Below, in pieces: positions 34,964-44,896 of a DNA stretch of 64,000 nucleotides (within the stretch, counting starts at the first letter, position 1; each line of letters begins with the position of its first letter). Under the pieces are notes generated by a model. It made no database searches, had not been told where the DNA came from, and saw only the letters and a list, made by a program, of their open reading frames with translations. This DNA comes from Sinorhizobium fredii. GTDB taxonomy: Bacteria > Pseudomonadota > Alphaproteobacteria > Rhizobiales > Rhizobiaceae. The DNA lies in assembly GCF_002944405.1 (NCBI RefSeq), contig NZ_CP024310.1, forward strand, positions 248,001 through 312,000. Reading direction: 5' to 3'. The translations under genes and the position numbers were made by a program.

Positions 34964-35950
34964 TTACTTGCGTATTTGGTCTGCGATCACGGCTAAGACT
35001 ATAATGGCTCCTTTCAATAGTTGCTGGTAATATGACGACACGCCCATCAGATCCATCCCGTTGTTGATGGTGCCGATGATCAGTGCGCCGAAGAGGGTCC
35101 CGACGAGCGAGCCGCGTCCGCCGGAGAGGCTCGTGCCGCCGATCACGACTGCTGCGATGGCGTCGAGCTCGTAGCCGATGCCCGCCTGCGGCAGTGCCGC
35201 TGTCGTGCGGGCCGTCAGCACAAGTCCGGCAAGCCCGGCGAGCAGACCGCAGATCACGTAGGTGGCGGCGATGATGGTACGGGTCGAGATACCGCTGGTC
35301 CGGGCCGCTTTTTCATTGCCGCCGACGGCGTAGACGTAGCGTCCAAAAGTCGTCCTCGAGAGCGTGAGCCAGCCAATCAGGAACACGGCGAAGAAGATGA
35401 GGACGGGAACCGGGAGGCCGAGGACTGTTCCGCTGCCGATCCACCGCAGGGAAGCGGTAAGGTTAGCGATCGGCCTTCCGTCGGAATAGATCAGAGTGAG
35501 GCCCCTGGCCATACTCAGCATCCCGAGCGTCGCGACAAAGGGCGGCACGTTGATCCGGGCGATGAGAACTCCGTTCGCGAGGCCGACGACGGCTCCGGTA
35601 CCGAGCGCTGCAAGAATACTCCAGATCACCAAGTTCTCGTTCCCGGTTGTCACCAGGTTGGCTGCCAGCATTCCGGCGAGTGCCATGACCGATCCGACCG
35701 ACAGGTCGATGCCCTTTGTCAGGATGACGAACGTCACCCCGATGGCGAGAATGCCGTTGATGCTCGACTGACGAAGAAGGTTGAGCCAGTTGTTCCAAGT
35801 GAGGAAGTACTGGTTCAACGAGGTGAAAAGCACGCAGATTGCGAGAAACACCAGAATGATGCTGAACGACTTTATGAAGTCCTTGGTGACCTCGGCTTTC
35901 CTGCGCTCCGACGGAGTGCCGGTGGCGATTTTAGTGATGTTAGCGTTCAT
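34964..35950 (-). CDS. Sugar ABC transporter permease, CUT2 type
   Basis: A 328-residue polytopic membrane protein. It has TKGIDLSVGSVMALAGM and, near the C-terminus, AAVVIGGTSLSGGRGSLVG, as in ribose and xylose permeases. It lies between the ATPase and binding-protein genes of the same minus-strand operon and forms the inner-membrane channel. Confidence 0.93.
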   Translation of the reverse strand: MNANITKIATGTPSERRKAEVTKDFIKSFSIILVFLAICVLFTSLNQYFLTWNNWLNLLRQSSINGILAIGVTFVILTKGIDLSVGSVMALAGMLAANLVTTGNENLVIWSILAALGTGAVVGLANGVLIARINVPPFVATLGMLSMARGLTLIYSDGRPIANLTASLRWIGSGTVLGLPVPVLIFFAVFLIGWLTLSRTTFGRYVYAVGGNEKAARTSGISTRTIIAATYVICGLLAGLAGLVLTARTTAALPQAGIGYELDAIAAVVIGGTSLSGGRGSLVGTLFGALIIGTINNGMDLMGVSSYYQQLLKGAIIVLAVIADQIRK

Positions 35951-36023
35951 TTGACTCGTCCTGAATACGGTCGCGACACCGGCAGCAGTTATGCTTGCCG
36001 AACCTGAGGGGAGCGCAGGCTTC

Positions 36024-37553
36024 TCAACTTGCGAGCTCCATGATCATTTGCTGGGTGGCGCCATGGCCGTCGATCACGTCGACCAACGTTCCTGCCTTGA
36101 AAATCGCAATCCTGTCGCTAACCTGCAGGATCTCCGGAGCCTCGGACGACACGACGAGAACACCGTGACCCTTGGCGGCGAAGTCCCGCAGGAAGGCGTA
36201 GATCTCCTGCTTGGAGCCTTCGTCGATGCCGCGGGTGGGCTCGTCGCAGATCAGAAGTCGGGGATTGGTTGTCAGGCATCGCGCGAAGACGACCTTTTGC
36301 TGGTTTCCGCCGCTGAGATTCTCGACCGCAAGCTCGGAAGAGCTGGTCTTGATCCGCTGGGAGCGGATCATCTCCTCGACGACTTCGCGTTCCTTCTGCT
36401 GCTTCACGAAGCCGCTGACCGCCATCAGGGAAAGGGCGGAAAGCGTGATGTTATGGGCGATCGAAGACGACAGGACCAAGCCGCTGTCCTTGCGGTCCTC
36501 GGACACCATCGCCATGCCCAACTTGATCGATTCACGCGGCTTGCCGCGCGGAACCGGCTTTCCTGCAAGCATCACCTCGCCGGATGTCGGCGTTTCCATC
36601 CCATAGACCGCCTCCAGGAACTCGGTCCGGCCGGAGCCGAGAAGGCCATAGATTCCGAAAACTTCGCCGGCGGCGACGGAGATCGAAATGTCCTTGAATT
36701 CGCTTTCGCGGGACAGGTTCCGAACCTCAAGCAAGATGGGAGCTCCCGCGTTCGGGCGCTCTTTCTCGACGACCTTGACCTCGCGCCCGACGATATGAGT
36801 GACAAGCTCCTTGCGGGTGGTGTCCTTCATAGAGCCGCTTACGATGTAGTTGCCGTCGCGGAAAACCGTAAACTCGTCAGCAATTTCGAAGATTTCCGAG
36901 AGCTTGTGCGAAACGTAGATAATGCCCGAGCCACGATGCTTCAGACGGTCGATCGCAGCGAACAGGATGTGGGCTTCGTGCTCGCCGATCGCCGAAGTAG
37001 GCTCGTCCATGATGACGATATCCGCATCGAAGCTCAGCGCCTTGGCGATCTCGACCAACTGGGTTTCAGCCAGGCTGAGGTTTGACATGCGGGCGTTGGC
37101 GCGGATCGGGAAGCCGATATCGTCCAGGAGCTTCTGCGCCTGCGTCTCCAATGCGGCGAAATCGATGAAAGCCCCAAGACGTTTGGGCTCCCTTCCGAGA
37201 TAGATGTTCTCGGCCACCGTCATTTCCAGCACCGGAGAAAGCTCCTGGGTGATGATCGCGATGCCGTGATCGAGCGCCTCGCTCGCGGAGCGGAAATCGA
37301 CAACTTCACCCTTGATCTTGATGCTGCCCTCGTCCCTGCGCAGAAGACCCATGACTATGTTCAGGAAGGTGGACTTCCCAGCCCCGTTTCCGCCGCACAG
37401 GGCGTGAACGGTTCCCGGACGAAGCTTCAGGTGCCCATTGCGCAGCGCCGGAACGCCATGAAACGCTTTCGCAACGCCATCCGCCTCGAGCAGTAGACCG
37501 TTTGAGGTCGTCGAGTGTTGCGCGGTGTCGAATGTGACACTTCCCGTCGTCAT
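36024..37553 (-). CDS. Sugar ABC transporter ATP-binding protein, CUT2 type
   Basis: From the ATG at 37553 (GGGAGG 5 bp upstream) the 509-residue tandem ATPase has Walker A GGNGAGKST, where relatives have GENGAGKST, and Walker B IVIMDEPTSAI. The second domain has the degenerate GLLGSGRTE, LSGGNQQK and LICDEPTRGIDEGS. It is the first gene of an operon of about 8.5 kb that ends with the RuBisCO-like gene. A GntR-type operator lies 40 bp before its start, so sugar import and catabolism are switched on together. Confidence 0.92.
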   Translation of the reverse strand: MTTGSVTFDTAQHSTTSNGLLLEADGVAKAFHGVPALRNGHLKLRPGTVHALCGGNGAGKSTFLNIVMGLLRRDEGSIKIKGEVVDFRSASEALDHGIAIITQELSPVLEMTVAENIYLGREPKRLGAFIDFAALETQAQKLLDDIGFPIRANARMSNLSLAETQLVEIAKALSFDADIVIMDEPTSAIGEHEAHILFAAIDRLKHRGSGIIYVSHKLSEIFEIADEFTVFRDGNYIVSGSMKDTTRKELVTHIVGREVKVVEKERPNAGAPILLEVRNLSRESEFKDISISVAAGEVFGIYGLLGSGRTEFLEAVYGMETPTSGEVMLAGKPVPRGKPRESIKLGMAMVSEDRKDSGLVLSSSIAHNITLSALSLMAVSGFVKQQKEREVVEEMIRSQRIKTSSSELAVENLSGGNQQKVVFARCLTTNPRLLICDEPTRGIDEGSKQEIYAFLRDFAAKGHGVLVVSSEAPEILQVSDRIAIFKAGTLVDVIDGHGATQQMIMELAS

Positions 37554-37592
37554 GAAACCTCCCAAAGGCCAACTCCCATTAGCCAAGAGAGA

Positions 37593-37619
37593 AGGTATAA
37601 GGTCATACCTATTTTGACA
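37593..37619. promoter_or_regulatory. GntR-type operator and promoters between the RuBisCO-like operon and sua5
   Basis: AGGTATAAGGTCATACCT at 37593-37610 is an 18-bp palindrome fitting the regulon consensus. On the minus strand TTGTCA (-35) precedes it by a few bases, with its -10 expected inside the operator, consistent with repression of the ABC-AKR-RuBisCO-like operon. On the plus strand TTGACA at 37614-37619 could serve the sua5 gene. Confidence 0.78.
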
Positions 37620-37665
37620 AGTGGTTTTTTTCCCGTTATTCGAACAGCGAGACGGAAGGGGTTTT

Positions 37666-37679
37666 TCAATGATCATTGA
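37666..37679. repeat. 14-bp perfect palindrome over the sua5 start codon
   Basis: TCAATGATCATTGA is fully self-complementary and includes the ATG. It could be a protein-binding site or a small RNA hairpin that limits translation; it could also be chance. Confidence 0.4.
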
Positions 37680-38682
37680 TGTCGCAGCCGATCCCGCGAT
37701 GGGGATTGCTTCAGCTGTCGAGGCGCTCGAGCGGGGCGCTGTGATCGCGTTGCCGACCGAGACCGTTTACGGCTTGGCCGCCGACGCCACGAATGAAGCC
37801 GCGGTATCAAAAATTTTCGACATCAAGCGTCGACCGGGCTTCAACCCGCTTATCTGCCACTGCTCCGATCTCGAGATGGTCAGCGAATACGCGAGCCTGG
37901 ATCCGGTCAGTCTCCGTCTTGCAGAAAGGTTCTGGCCGGGGCCGATGACCTTGGTGCTCAACTTGAACCCCGGTACGCTTCCATCCGTGACCACGGCCAG
38001 CCTGACTACCGTCGCCATTAGAATTCCCACGGGATTCAGCAATGGCTTGATCAGGTCCTATCGAAGGCCGCTGGCCGCCCCGAGCGCCAATATCTCGGGA
38101 AGGGTGAGCGCGACGACAGCCGCGCACGTCGAGAGTGAATTCGGCGATGGAGTGCCGTTGATCCTCGATGGCGGGCCGACGAAGATCGGCGTCGAATCCA
38201 CTATCCTGAGGGTCTGCGGCAATGGCATCGAGTTGCTTCGTCCTGGCGGCCTCCCGATCGAGCTCGTCGAGCATGCTGCAGATCTTCAAGTCAGCGTCCC
38301 AAACCTCTCCGGCAAAGTACTCGCACCGGGAATGCTGACGTCGCATTATGCTCCGCGCGCGATGGTCAGGCTGAACGCCACGCGCGTCGGGCCGGGCGAG
38401 ACGCTCCTCAAGTTCGGCGATGCCATCGTCCCAGGCGAAGGGGTCTGCGCACGCGTTTTCAACCTAAGTCCGAAGGGCGATCTCGAGGAGCTTGCGGCAA
38501 AATTGTATGCGACGCTCAAAGAGGCCGACGATGCCGGCGCGGAATCCATAGCAATCGTTCCCATACCGGACCAGGGCTTGGGGCTGGCGATCAACGACCG
38601 ACTCCGGCGAGCTGCGGCGCCGCGAACCCTGACACCAGGCGAACGCGAGCAGGCAGCCCTTCGAAATGAAGAAGCCAGGTGA
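37669..38682 (+). CDS. sua5: Threonylcarbamoyl-AMP synthase, Sua5/YrdC type
   Basis: The 337-residue protein begins at the ATG at 37669 with GGAAGGGG upstream. The YrdC domain (about 1-190) contains LPTETVYGLAADA, KRRPGFNPLICH and APSANISG. The C-terminal Sua5 domain begins after LAPGMLTSHYAPRA. It makes L-threonylcarbamoyl-AMP for the t6A modification of ANN-decoding tRNAs, a housekeeping task unlike that of the surrounding genes. It is divergent from the RuBisCO-like operon, sharing the operator region. A chromosomal copy would be expected elsewhere, so this may be a duplicate. Confidence 0.92.
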   Translation: MIIDVAADPAMGIASAVEALERGAVIALPTETVYGLAADATNEAAVSKIFDIKRRPGFNPLICHCSDLEMVSEYASLDPVSLRLAERFWPGPMTLVLNLNPGTLPSVTTASLTTVAIRIPTGFSNGLIRSYRRPLAAPSANISGRVSATTAAHVESEFGDGVPLILDGGPTKIGVESTILRVCGNGIELLRPGGLPIELVEHAADLQVSVPNLSGKVLAPGMLTSHYAPRAMVRLNATRVGPGETLLKFGDAIVPGEGVCARVFNLSPKGDLEELAAKLYATLKEADDAGAESIAIVPIPDQGLGLAINDRLRRAAAPRTLTPGEREQAALRNEEAR

Positions 38683-38860
38683 TTCGAAGTTTGGGCAAGG
38701 CGGCCACGAATTGTTCCGCGGCGCCTTGCTACCGGGCGGGTTCTTGAGGTGACGCACGTCATCCGGCATGAAGGCAAACCGACGGGTCGCAGACGGGCGC
38801 CAGTTGCCAGGCGTCTTGAACTTCAGACTGCGGTCACAGCGTCCGACGGCGAAAACGTCG

Positions 38861-39841
38861 TCACATCAGGCCGACCACATCGTGGGGTACGTAGGGAGCT
38901 TCAAGCCGCTGGATTTCGTCGTCTGTCAATTTGACGGCCAGCGATCCCACCGCATCCTGCAGATGGCTGGGCTTGGTGGCTCCGATGATGGGGCAGGTCA
39001 CACCCTGCTTCTGCAGCACCCACGCCAAGGCTATTTGCGCTTGAGGCAGGCCGCGTTCCGCAGCAATCTTGGCAACTTCGTCCACGACCAGCCGATCTGC
39101 GGCAGCAGCCTTCTCGTAGAACCTGCCGGTGACGTTGTCCGTTTCCGCTCGTTTGGACTGGGATCCGCTTCCCTTCGTGAGAATACCGCGTGCGAGCGGG
39201 CTGAACGTCATCACGCCGATGCCTTCGGCGCGGCACAGCGGCAGCATCTCGCGCTCCTCCTCGCGATAGATGAGATTGAGATGAAGCTGCATTGATGCGA
39301 ACGCCGCCCAGTTCTTGCGCTTGGAGATCTGGATCGCCGTTGCGAACTGCCACGCGTACATGTTGCTCGCGCCGATGTAGCGAACTTTCCCCGCCTTCAC
39401 GATGTCATTGAGCGCCTCGAGCGTCTCCTCGATGGGCGTTTCGCTGTCCCAAAAATGCGTCTGGTACAGATCGATGTAGTCCGTTCCCAGGCGACGGAGA
39501 CTGTTGTCGACCTCAGACAGGATCGCTTTGCGTGACAGGCCGGCGCCGTTTGGACTGGCGTTCATCCGCCCAAAAACCTTGGTCGCCAAAACGATTTCGT
39601 CACGCCGGCCGTGTTCCTTCAACAGCTTGCCGACGATCTCCTCGCTGGTGCCGTCGGAATAAACGTTCGCCGTGTCGAGGAAATTGATCCCGGCATCCAG
39701 CGCCTGGTGGAAAAGCGGGCGCGCCTCGGCTTCGGCAAGCGTCCACTGGTGATTGCCCCTTTCAGGTTCTCCAAAGCTCATACAACCCAAGGCCAAACGC
39801 GAGACCTTGAGTCCGGTCGCTCCCAAGCGAACATATTCCAT
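38861..39841 (-). CDS. Aldo/keto reductase
   Basis: The 326-residue protein starts at the ATG at 39841 with AAGGAG upstream. AKR residues are Asp/Tyr in NFLDTANVYSDGTSEE, Lys in VLATKVFGRM and His in YQTHFWD. The cofactor end CPIIGATKPSHLQDAVGS matches the YajO/YghZ-like group that reduces small aldehydes and sugars. It stands alone, divergent from the transketolase operon, with an operator-like site just upstream. Its C-terminus resembles the remnant at 6420-6638. Confidence 0.9.
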   Translation of the reverse strand: MEYVRLGATGLKVSRLALGCMSFGEPERGNHQWTLAEAEARPLFHQALDAGINFLDTANVYSDGTSEEIVGKLLKEHGRRDEIVLATKVFGRMNASPNGAGLSRKAILSEVDNSLRRLGTDYIDLYQTHFWDSETPIEETLEALNDIVKAGKVRYIGASNMYAWQFATAIQISKRKNWAAFASMQLHLNLIYREEEREMLPLCRAEGIGVMTFSPLARGILTKGSGSQSKRAETDNVTGRFYEKAAAADRLVVDEVAKIAAERGLPQAQIALAWVLQKQGVTCPIIGATKPSHLQDAVGSLAVKLTDDEIQRLEAPYVPHDVVGLM

Positions 39842-39856
39842 GTTTTCACTCCTTAA

Positions 39857-39877
39857 GGTATGAGGTATGATCATAAC
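39857..39877. promoter_or_regulatory. Operator-like site between AKR and transketolase genes
   Basis: GGTATGAGGTATGATC (39857-39872) differs by one base from the site at 25642. It overlaps a second palindrome, GGTATGATCATAAC (39864-39877), whose core TATGATCATA is perfect. It lies 15 bp ahead of the AKR start on the minus strand and could also serve the transketolase operon. Confidence 0.55.
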
Positions 39878-40027
39878 TAGCAGAGGGCATGGCTCGTCGT
39901 CATTAAAAATTTCGCGAAGTGTTACCGATTGCATCAAAATCACAAATTTTATGTGACTTTGGTATTTCTGTGTTGTGATTTTCGGAGAAACGCGTCACAT
40001 TAGAGACAATTAAAGAAGGAGGAACAG

Positions 40028-42019
40028 TTGACAGCAGTTTCGGTCCGCGATCTCGCAAACGCTATCCGCGTCCTATCAATCGACGGCGTTGAGGCGGCAA
40101 ATTCCGGCCACCCCGGCATGCCGATGGGTATGGCCGACGCGGCGGCCGTTCTCTTTGGCAAGCACCTCAATTTCGATGCGAGCGAACCCGGCTGGCCGGA
40201 TCGCGACCGGTTTGTTCTGTCGAACGGCCATGGCTCGATGCTGCTATACAGCCTTCTCTATCTGACCGGTTACAAGGAGATGACCCTCGCGGAGATTCGC
40301 AATTTCCGCCAGTTGGGCTCGAAAACGCCGGGCCACCCGGAATACGGCCACACCGCCGGCGTCGAGACGACGACGGGGCCGCTGGGGCAGGGCATTGCCT
40401 CCGCCGTCGGTATGGCTATCGCGGAGCGGCGCCTGAGCGCGGAATTCGGCACTGCGCTCGTCGATCACCACACCTATGTCTTCTGCGGTGACGGATGCCT
40501 CATGGAAGGCGTCGGCCAGGAAGCTGCCTCGCTGGCGGGCCATCTTCGACTCGGCAAGCTGATCGTCCTCTACGACGACAACTCCATCACGATCGACGGT
40601 TCGACTGCGATTGCGTTTTCGGAAGATGTGCTAGCGAGGTTCGGTGCATACGGATGGCACACGCAACGCGTAGATGGCCATGACGCTGACGCGATCGACG
40701 CGGCGATCTCCAACGCGAAATCGGAAGCATCGCGACCGTCCCTCATCGCTCTGAAAACCATCATTGGATTCGGGTCTCCGTCAAAGGCGGGAAAGAGCTC
40801 GGTGCACGGCGCGCCGCTGGGCGCGAGCGAAGCCGCCGCGACAAAGACGGCCTACGGCTGGACGGCAGATCCTTTCGACATTCCGACGCCGATCCTGGAC
40901 ACATGGCGCGCAATCGGCGCCAAGGGCGCGAAGTCCCGCAGAGAGTGGCAAGCGCGGCTCGAAGCAGCGGAACCCGACGTCAAAAGCGAGTTCGAGCGTC
41001 GCACCGCGGGATCATTGCCGCCGCACTACGCGGAGGCGGTGAACGCCGCCAAGGCGAAGCTGCTTGATAAGCCGCAATCGGTGGCCACGCGCAAGGCAAG
41101 CCAGATCGCCCTGGAGGCGCTGACGGAGTTGCTTCCAGAAATGATCGGCGGCTCGGCGGACCTTACCCACTCGAACTTGACGCGTGTGCCGGCCGTCGAC
41201 AGCGATTTCACCGCCGCTGCAAGCGGGCGCTATGTCAGCTATGGCGTGCGGGAGTTCGCCATGGCCGCCGCGATGAATGGCATGGCGGTTCACGGCGGCT
41301 TCATACCGTATGGCGGCACGTTCCTCGTATTCTCGGACTATTGCCGCAACGCCATTCGTGTGGCGGCCCTGATGGGCGCGCACTCCATCTTCGTGATGAC
41401 GCATGATTCAATCGGTCTTGGCGAAGATGGCCCGACCCACCAGCCGGTCGAGCATCTCGCCAGCCTCAGGGCCATGCCAAACTTGCATGTGTTCCGGCCC
41501 GCGGACACGATCGAAACGCTGGAATGCTGGGACTTGGCGATAACCAGCAAGAACACGCCGTCCGTTCTGGCGCTCTCACGGCAGAATGTTCCTCAGCTTC
41601 GCTCGGAGCGTGATGGCACCAATCGCTGCGCACGAGGCGCCTACGTGCTGCGGGAGGCCAGTACGGAACGTGCCGTCACGCTCATCGCGACTGGAACGGA
41701 GGTCGCGCTTGCGGTCCAGGCCGCCGAAGAGCTCGAAAGGAGAAACATTCCAGCCGCTGTCGTCTCGATGCCGAGCTGGGACCTCTTCGAAAAGCAGGCC
41801 AAGGACTACCGGCACGCGGTGCTGGGAGACGCGCCCCGCATCGCAGTGGAAGCGCTCTCGAAGTTCGGCTGGACCAGGTATGTGGACAGCGAAGACGACG
41901 TGATTGGGATGTCCGGCTTTGGCGCGTCGGCGCCGGCGGAGACGTTGTATGAAATGTTCGGGATTACCCGTGACTCGATAGTCGCGCGAGCCGTTGCAAG
42001 GGTGAGGGGCGACGAATGA
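40028..42019 (+). CDS. tkt: Transketolase
   Basis: The 663-residue protein has the usual transketolase length and starts at a TTG preceded by AAGGAGGA, with no nearer ATG. The thiamine diphosphate motif runs from [18 protein letters not shown] to [10 protein letters not shown]. His residues in [13 protein letters not shown] and [10 protein letters not shown] and the catalytic Glu region in [19 protein letters not shown] are present. It transfers two-carbon units between sugar phosphates and can use D-erythrose 4-phosphate. It is the first gene of a coupled run with FBPase, aldolase, EryR, TpiB and RpiB, so it should process the C4 phosphate from this island. Confidence 0.95.
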   Translation: MTAVSVRDLANAIRVLSIDGVEAANSGHPGMPMGMADAAAVLFGKHLNFDASEPGWPDRDRFVLSNGHGSMLLYSLLYLTGYKEMTLAEIRNFRQLGSKTPGHPEYGHTAGVETTTGPLGQGIASAVGMAIAERRLSAEFGTALVDHHTYVFCGDGCLMEGVGQEAASLAGHLRLGKLIVLYDDNSITIDGSTAIAFSEDVLARFGAYGWHTQRVDGHDADAIDAAISNAKSEASRPSLIALKTIIGFGSPSKAGKSSVHGAPLGASEAAATKTAYGWTADPFDIPTPILDTWRAIGAKGAKSRREWQARLEAAEPDVKSEFERRTAGSLPPHYAEAVNAAKAKLLDKPQSVATRKASQIALEALTELLPEMIGGSADLTHSNLTRVPAVDSDFTAAASGRYVSYGVREFAMAAAMNGMAVHGGFIPYGGTFLVFSDYCRNAIRVAALMGAHSIFVMTHDSIGLGEDGPTHQPVEHLASLRAMPNLHVFRPADTIETLECWDLAITSKNTPSVLALSRQNVPQLRSERDGTNRCARGAYVLREASTERAVTLIATGTEVALAVQAAEELERRNIPAAVVSMPSWDLFEKQAKDYRHAVLGDAPRIAVEALSKFGWTRYVDSEDDVIGMSGFGASAPAETLYEMFGITRDSIVARAVARVRGDE

Positions 42020-43038
42020 GCACTCCCGCAACTCTCGCCAGCGACGAGGCCTCCTTTCAGCACGGGTCGGTCGATGAGTACCTCTCGACATGGGCGGGTG
42101 AGGACCGGTCGCGTCAGCGCGTGACGGCGCTTATCAACGGGGTCTTGGACGCAGCATGTCTGCTGTCGGAGCGTATCGCGACCGGTTCGCTGGAAGGCGA
42201 TCCGGCGCGACTTGTCGGATCCAATTCCGACGGGGACGCGCAAAAGGCCATCGACGTTGCTTCGCACGCGCTATTCGTCGAGGTTCTGGAACGGGCAGGG
42301 GCCGGATGGGTCCTCTCCGAAGAGGCTGACGAGCCTGTTGTGTTCAAGGGTTCGGGGTTCGGTGTGGCTATCGATCCGATCGATGGTTCGGGCAACGTTG
42401 GTCTGGGCGCCCCGGTGGGCACGCTGTTCTCGATCATTCCACTCACCGAAGCTGAAGACCCGTTCTTAACCTCTGGCAGGCGGCAGGTCGCCGCCGGGTA
42501 TGTCTCCTTCGGCAACACGGTCGACCTCGGCTTCTCCGTCGGAGACGGCATGCTGCTTGCGACTATGCATCCGCAGACGGGCGAGTTCTTGATTGTGAGA
42601 AGGCAAGTCCAAGTACCGCCGGACACGTCGGAACTTGCTTTCAACGCTTCGGTTCACCGCCACCTTCAATCTGGTCTCAGCCTGTATGTTCAGGACTGCC
42701 TGGCGGGCAGGGAGGGACCGCGCGGCCGCGACTTCAACATGCGCTGGCTGGGATCGGCAGTCGGCGAACTCCACCGAATCCTGCTCAGGGGCGGTGTTTT
42801 CTTCTACGCCGCCGACAAGCGACCAGGGTACCAAAATGGACGACTACGCCTGGTGTACGAGGCAAACCCGATCGCGTTCCTGATGGAACAGGCCGGAGGG
42901 CGGGCGACGGACGGCACTTCGGCCATCCTGGATAAGGTCCCGACCTCCCACCATTGCCGCACACCGCTCGTCTTCGGTTCGGCGACCGAGGTCGATCTAA
43001 TCGCGAGCTATCTCAATTCCAATCCAACCAGCGAGTGA
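42016..43038 (+). CDS. fbp: Class I fructose-1,6-bisphosphatase
   Basis: The 340-residue protein has the metal-binding motifs of the class I family: SEEADEP and [11 protein letters not shown] (DPxDGSxN). It also has the [17 protein letters not shown] substrate region and the [20 protein letters not shown] end. It hydrolyses fructose 1,6-bisphosphate to fructose 6-phosphate; related enzymes also act on sedoheptulose 1,7-bisphosphate. Its start overlaps the transketolase stop (ATGA). With transketolase and aldolase beside it, it supports gluconeogenic use of the triose and tetrose phosphates made here. Confidence 0.94.
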   Translation: MSTPATLASDEASFQHGSVDEYLSTWAGEDRSRQRVTALINGVLDAACLLSERIATGSLEGDPARLVGSNSDGDAQKAIDVASHALFVEVLERAGAGWVLSEEADEPVVFKGSGFGVAIDPIDGSGNVGLGAPVGTLFSIIPLTEAEDPFLTSGRRQVAAGYVSFGNTVDLGFSVGDGMLLATMHPQTGEFLIVRRQVQVPPDTSELAFNASVHRHLQSGLSLYVQDCLAGREGPRGRDFNMRWLGSAVGELHRILLRGGVFFYAADKRPGYQNGRLRLVYEANPIAFLMEQAGGRATDGTSAILDKVPTSHHCRTPLVFGSATEVDLIASYLNSNPTSE

Positions 43039-43044
43039 GACTTC

Positions 43045-44094
43045 ATGGCCAGGATCACCCTCCGCCAACTGCTGGACGACGCCGCCGAACAAGGGTACGG
43101 CGTGCCGGCGTTCAACATCAACAACATGGAGCAGGCGCTCGCCATTATGGAGGCGGCCGATGACACGGATTCGCCTGTCATTCTGCAGGCGAGCCGCGGC
43201 GCGCGGGCATATGTCAACGACATCATGCTCAAGCACATGATGGATGCGGTGACAGAGATCTATCCGCATATTCCCGTTTGCGTCCATCTTGACCACGGAA
43301 ACGAACCGAGCACCTGCGTCACCGCAATTCAACACGGTTTCACTTCGGTGATGATGGACGGATCGATCCGCGCTGACGGGAAGACGCCGGCGGACTGGGA
43401 CTACAACGTAAATGTCACGAAAAGCGTCTGCGAAACAGCCCATTGGGCTGGGGTTTCGGTGGAAGGGGAGCTTGGGGTTCTGGGCTCGCTCGAGACCGGC
43501 ATCGGCGAAGCCGAAGACGGTCACGGTGTCGAAGGCAAGCTCGATCTGCATCAGCTTCTGACCGATCCCGACGAGGCCTTCAAATTCGTCAAGGAGACCA
43601 AGGTGGACGCGCTCGCCGTCGCAATGGGCACCAGCCATGGAGCCTACAAGTTCTCGCGTCGCCCGGACGGAGAGGTTCTCGCGATGGATGTTATCGAGGC
43701 GATCCACCGGAAGCTGCCGAATACGCATCTTGTCATGCACGGTTCTTCGAGCGTGCCGGAGGAGCTGCAGGAGATCTTCAACACCTTCGGCGGAAGGATG
43801 AAGCCAACTTGGGGCGTGCCGCTCGAGGAAATTCAGCGAGGCATCCGGCACGGCGTTCGAAAGGTCAACATCGACACGGACTGCCGCATGGCCATGACAG
43901 GGCAGGTACGCAGAGTGCTTGCCGAAGACCCGACGGAATTCGACCCTCGCAAATACTTGAAGCCTGCAATGACGGCGCTTTCGAAGCTCTGTCGCGAAAG
44001 ATTTGAGGCCTTCGGAACGGCCGGACGCGCGAGCTCGATCAACGTCATCCCCCTCGCAGAAATGGCGAAGCGGTACCGGGCAGGTTCGCTATAG
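43045..44094 (+). CDS. fba: Class II fructose-bisphosphate aldolase, Calvin-cycle subtype
   Basis: The 349-residue protein starts [20 protein letters not shown]. It has zinc ligands in VCVHLDHGN and [12 protein letters not shown], a glutamate in [12 protein letters not shown], and the C-terminal [18 protein letters not shown] motif binding phosphate. Length and sequence follow the subtype found in cbb operons. It condenses or cleaves dihydroxyacetone phosphate with glyceraldehyde 3-phosphate, and such enzymes also accept erythrose 4-phosphate to make sedoheptulose bisphosphate. It begins 6 bp after the fbp stop. Confidence 0.94.
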   Translation: MARITLRQLLDDAAEQGYGVPAFNINNMEQALAIMEAADDTDSPVILQASRGARAYVNDIMLKHMMDAVTEIYPHIPVCVHLDHGNEPSTCVTAIQHGFTSVMMDGSIRADGKTPADWDYNVNVTKSVCETAHWAGVSVEGELGVLGSLETGIGEAEDGHGVEGKLDLHQLLTDPDEAFKFVKETKVDALAVAMGTSHGAYKFSRRPDGEVLAMDVIEAIHRKLPNTHLVMHGSSSVPEELQEIFNTFGGRMKPTWGVPLEEIQRGIRHGVRKVNIDTDCRMAMTGQVRRVLAEDPTEFDPRKYLKPAMTALSKLCRERFEAFGTAGRASSINVIPLAEMAKRYRAGSL

Positions 44095-44122
44095 GTCGAG
44101 GCGATTTAGAACGGAGACGTTG

Positions 44123-44896
44123 ATGAAGCGGGATGAGCGCAGGCAGCAAATCATCGAGATGCTGGTCGAGAACAAGACCGTCGATCTCGACGAGCTTGCC
44201 GATCATTTTGCGGTGTCTAAGATGACGATCCATCGTGATCTCGACGATCTCGAGCAGGAAGGCGTCCTGCGCAAGGTCCGCGGCGGTGCAACGATCGACG
44301 CCGGAACGCGGTTCGAAAGCGACTTCCGAATTCGCGCGCGCCAAGACAACGCGGCCAAGATCGCGATGGCGCAGGCCGCTTTGAAGCTGGTCGAGCCGGG
44401 TATGACGGTAATGGTCAACGACGGCTCGATGGCAGCCGTGCTCGGCGCGATGCTGCCGCAGAAGCGGCCGCTCACCCTGATCACCAACAACGCGGAGATC
44501 ATGGAACGGCTGAAAAGCGAGGCCGGCATCACGCTGATCGGACTCGGCGGCATGTATTCGGCAAAATTCAACGCTTATCTCGGCATCGTCACCGAGGATG
44601 CGCTTTCGCGGCTGAGGGCGGACATCGCCTTCATTTCAACCCCCGCCATGAGCGGCAGGATCGCCTATCACATGGACGACAATGTCGTGCGTGCGAAGCG
44701 CGCGATGATTTCGTCGTCGGTCAGGGCCTGCCTCTTGGTCAACCATCAGCGGTTCGGCCACACCGCCTTGAACGTCCTGGCAGACGTAGCTGAGTTCGAC
44801 GCGGTCATCACCGATCGCGCGCCTGGTGCTGCTGCCCTGGACGAATTTGAACGGGCGGGCATCAAGCTCACCATTGCATCGACGGATCCGACATGA
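44123..44896 (+). CDS. eryR: DeoR-family regulator, EryR-like
   Basis: The 257-residue protein from the ATG at 44123 has a DeoR winged helix (IIEMLVENKTVDLDELADHF, then SKMTIHRDLDDLEQEGVLRKVRGGA) and a DeoR C-terminal sugar-phosphate domain with VNDGSMAAVL and the ITNNAEIMERL region. Gene order DeoR-tpiB-rpiB is known from rhizobial erythritol loci, where the regulator is EryR. It probably senses a C4 or C3 sugar phosphate. The downstream isomerase gene overlaps it by 4 bp. Confidence 0.85.
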   Translation: MKRDERRQQIIEMLVENKTVDLDELADHFAVSKMTIHRDLDDLEQEGVLRKVRGGATIDAGTRFESDFRIRARQDNAAKIAMAQAALKLVEPGMTVMVNDGSMAAVLGAMLPQKRPLTLITNNAEIMERLKSEAGITLIGLGGMYSAKFNAYLGIVTEDALSRLRADIAFISTPAMSGRIAYHMDDNVVRAKRAMISSSVRACLLVNHQRFGHTALNVLADVAEFDAVITDRAPGAAALDEFERAGIKLTIASTDPT

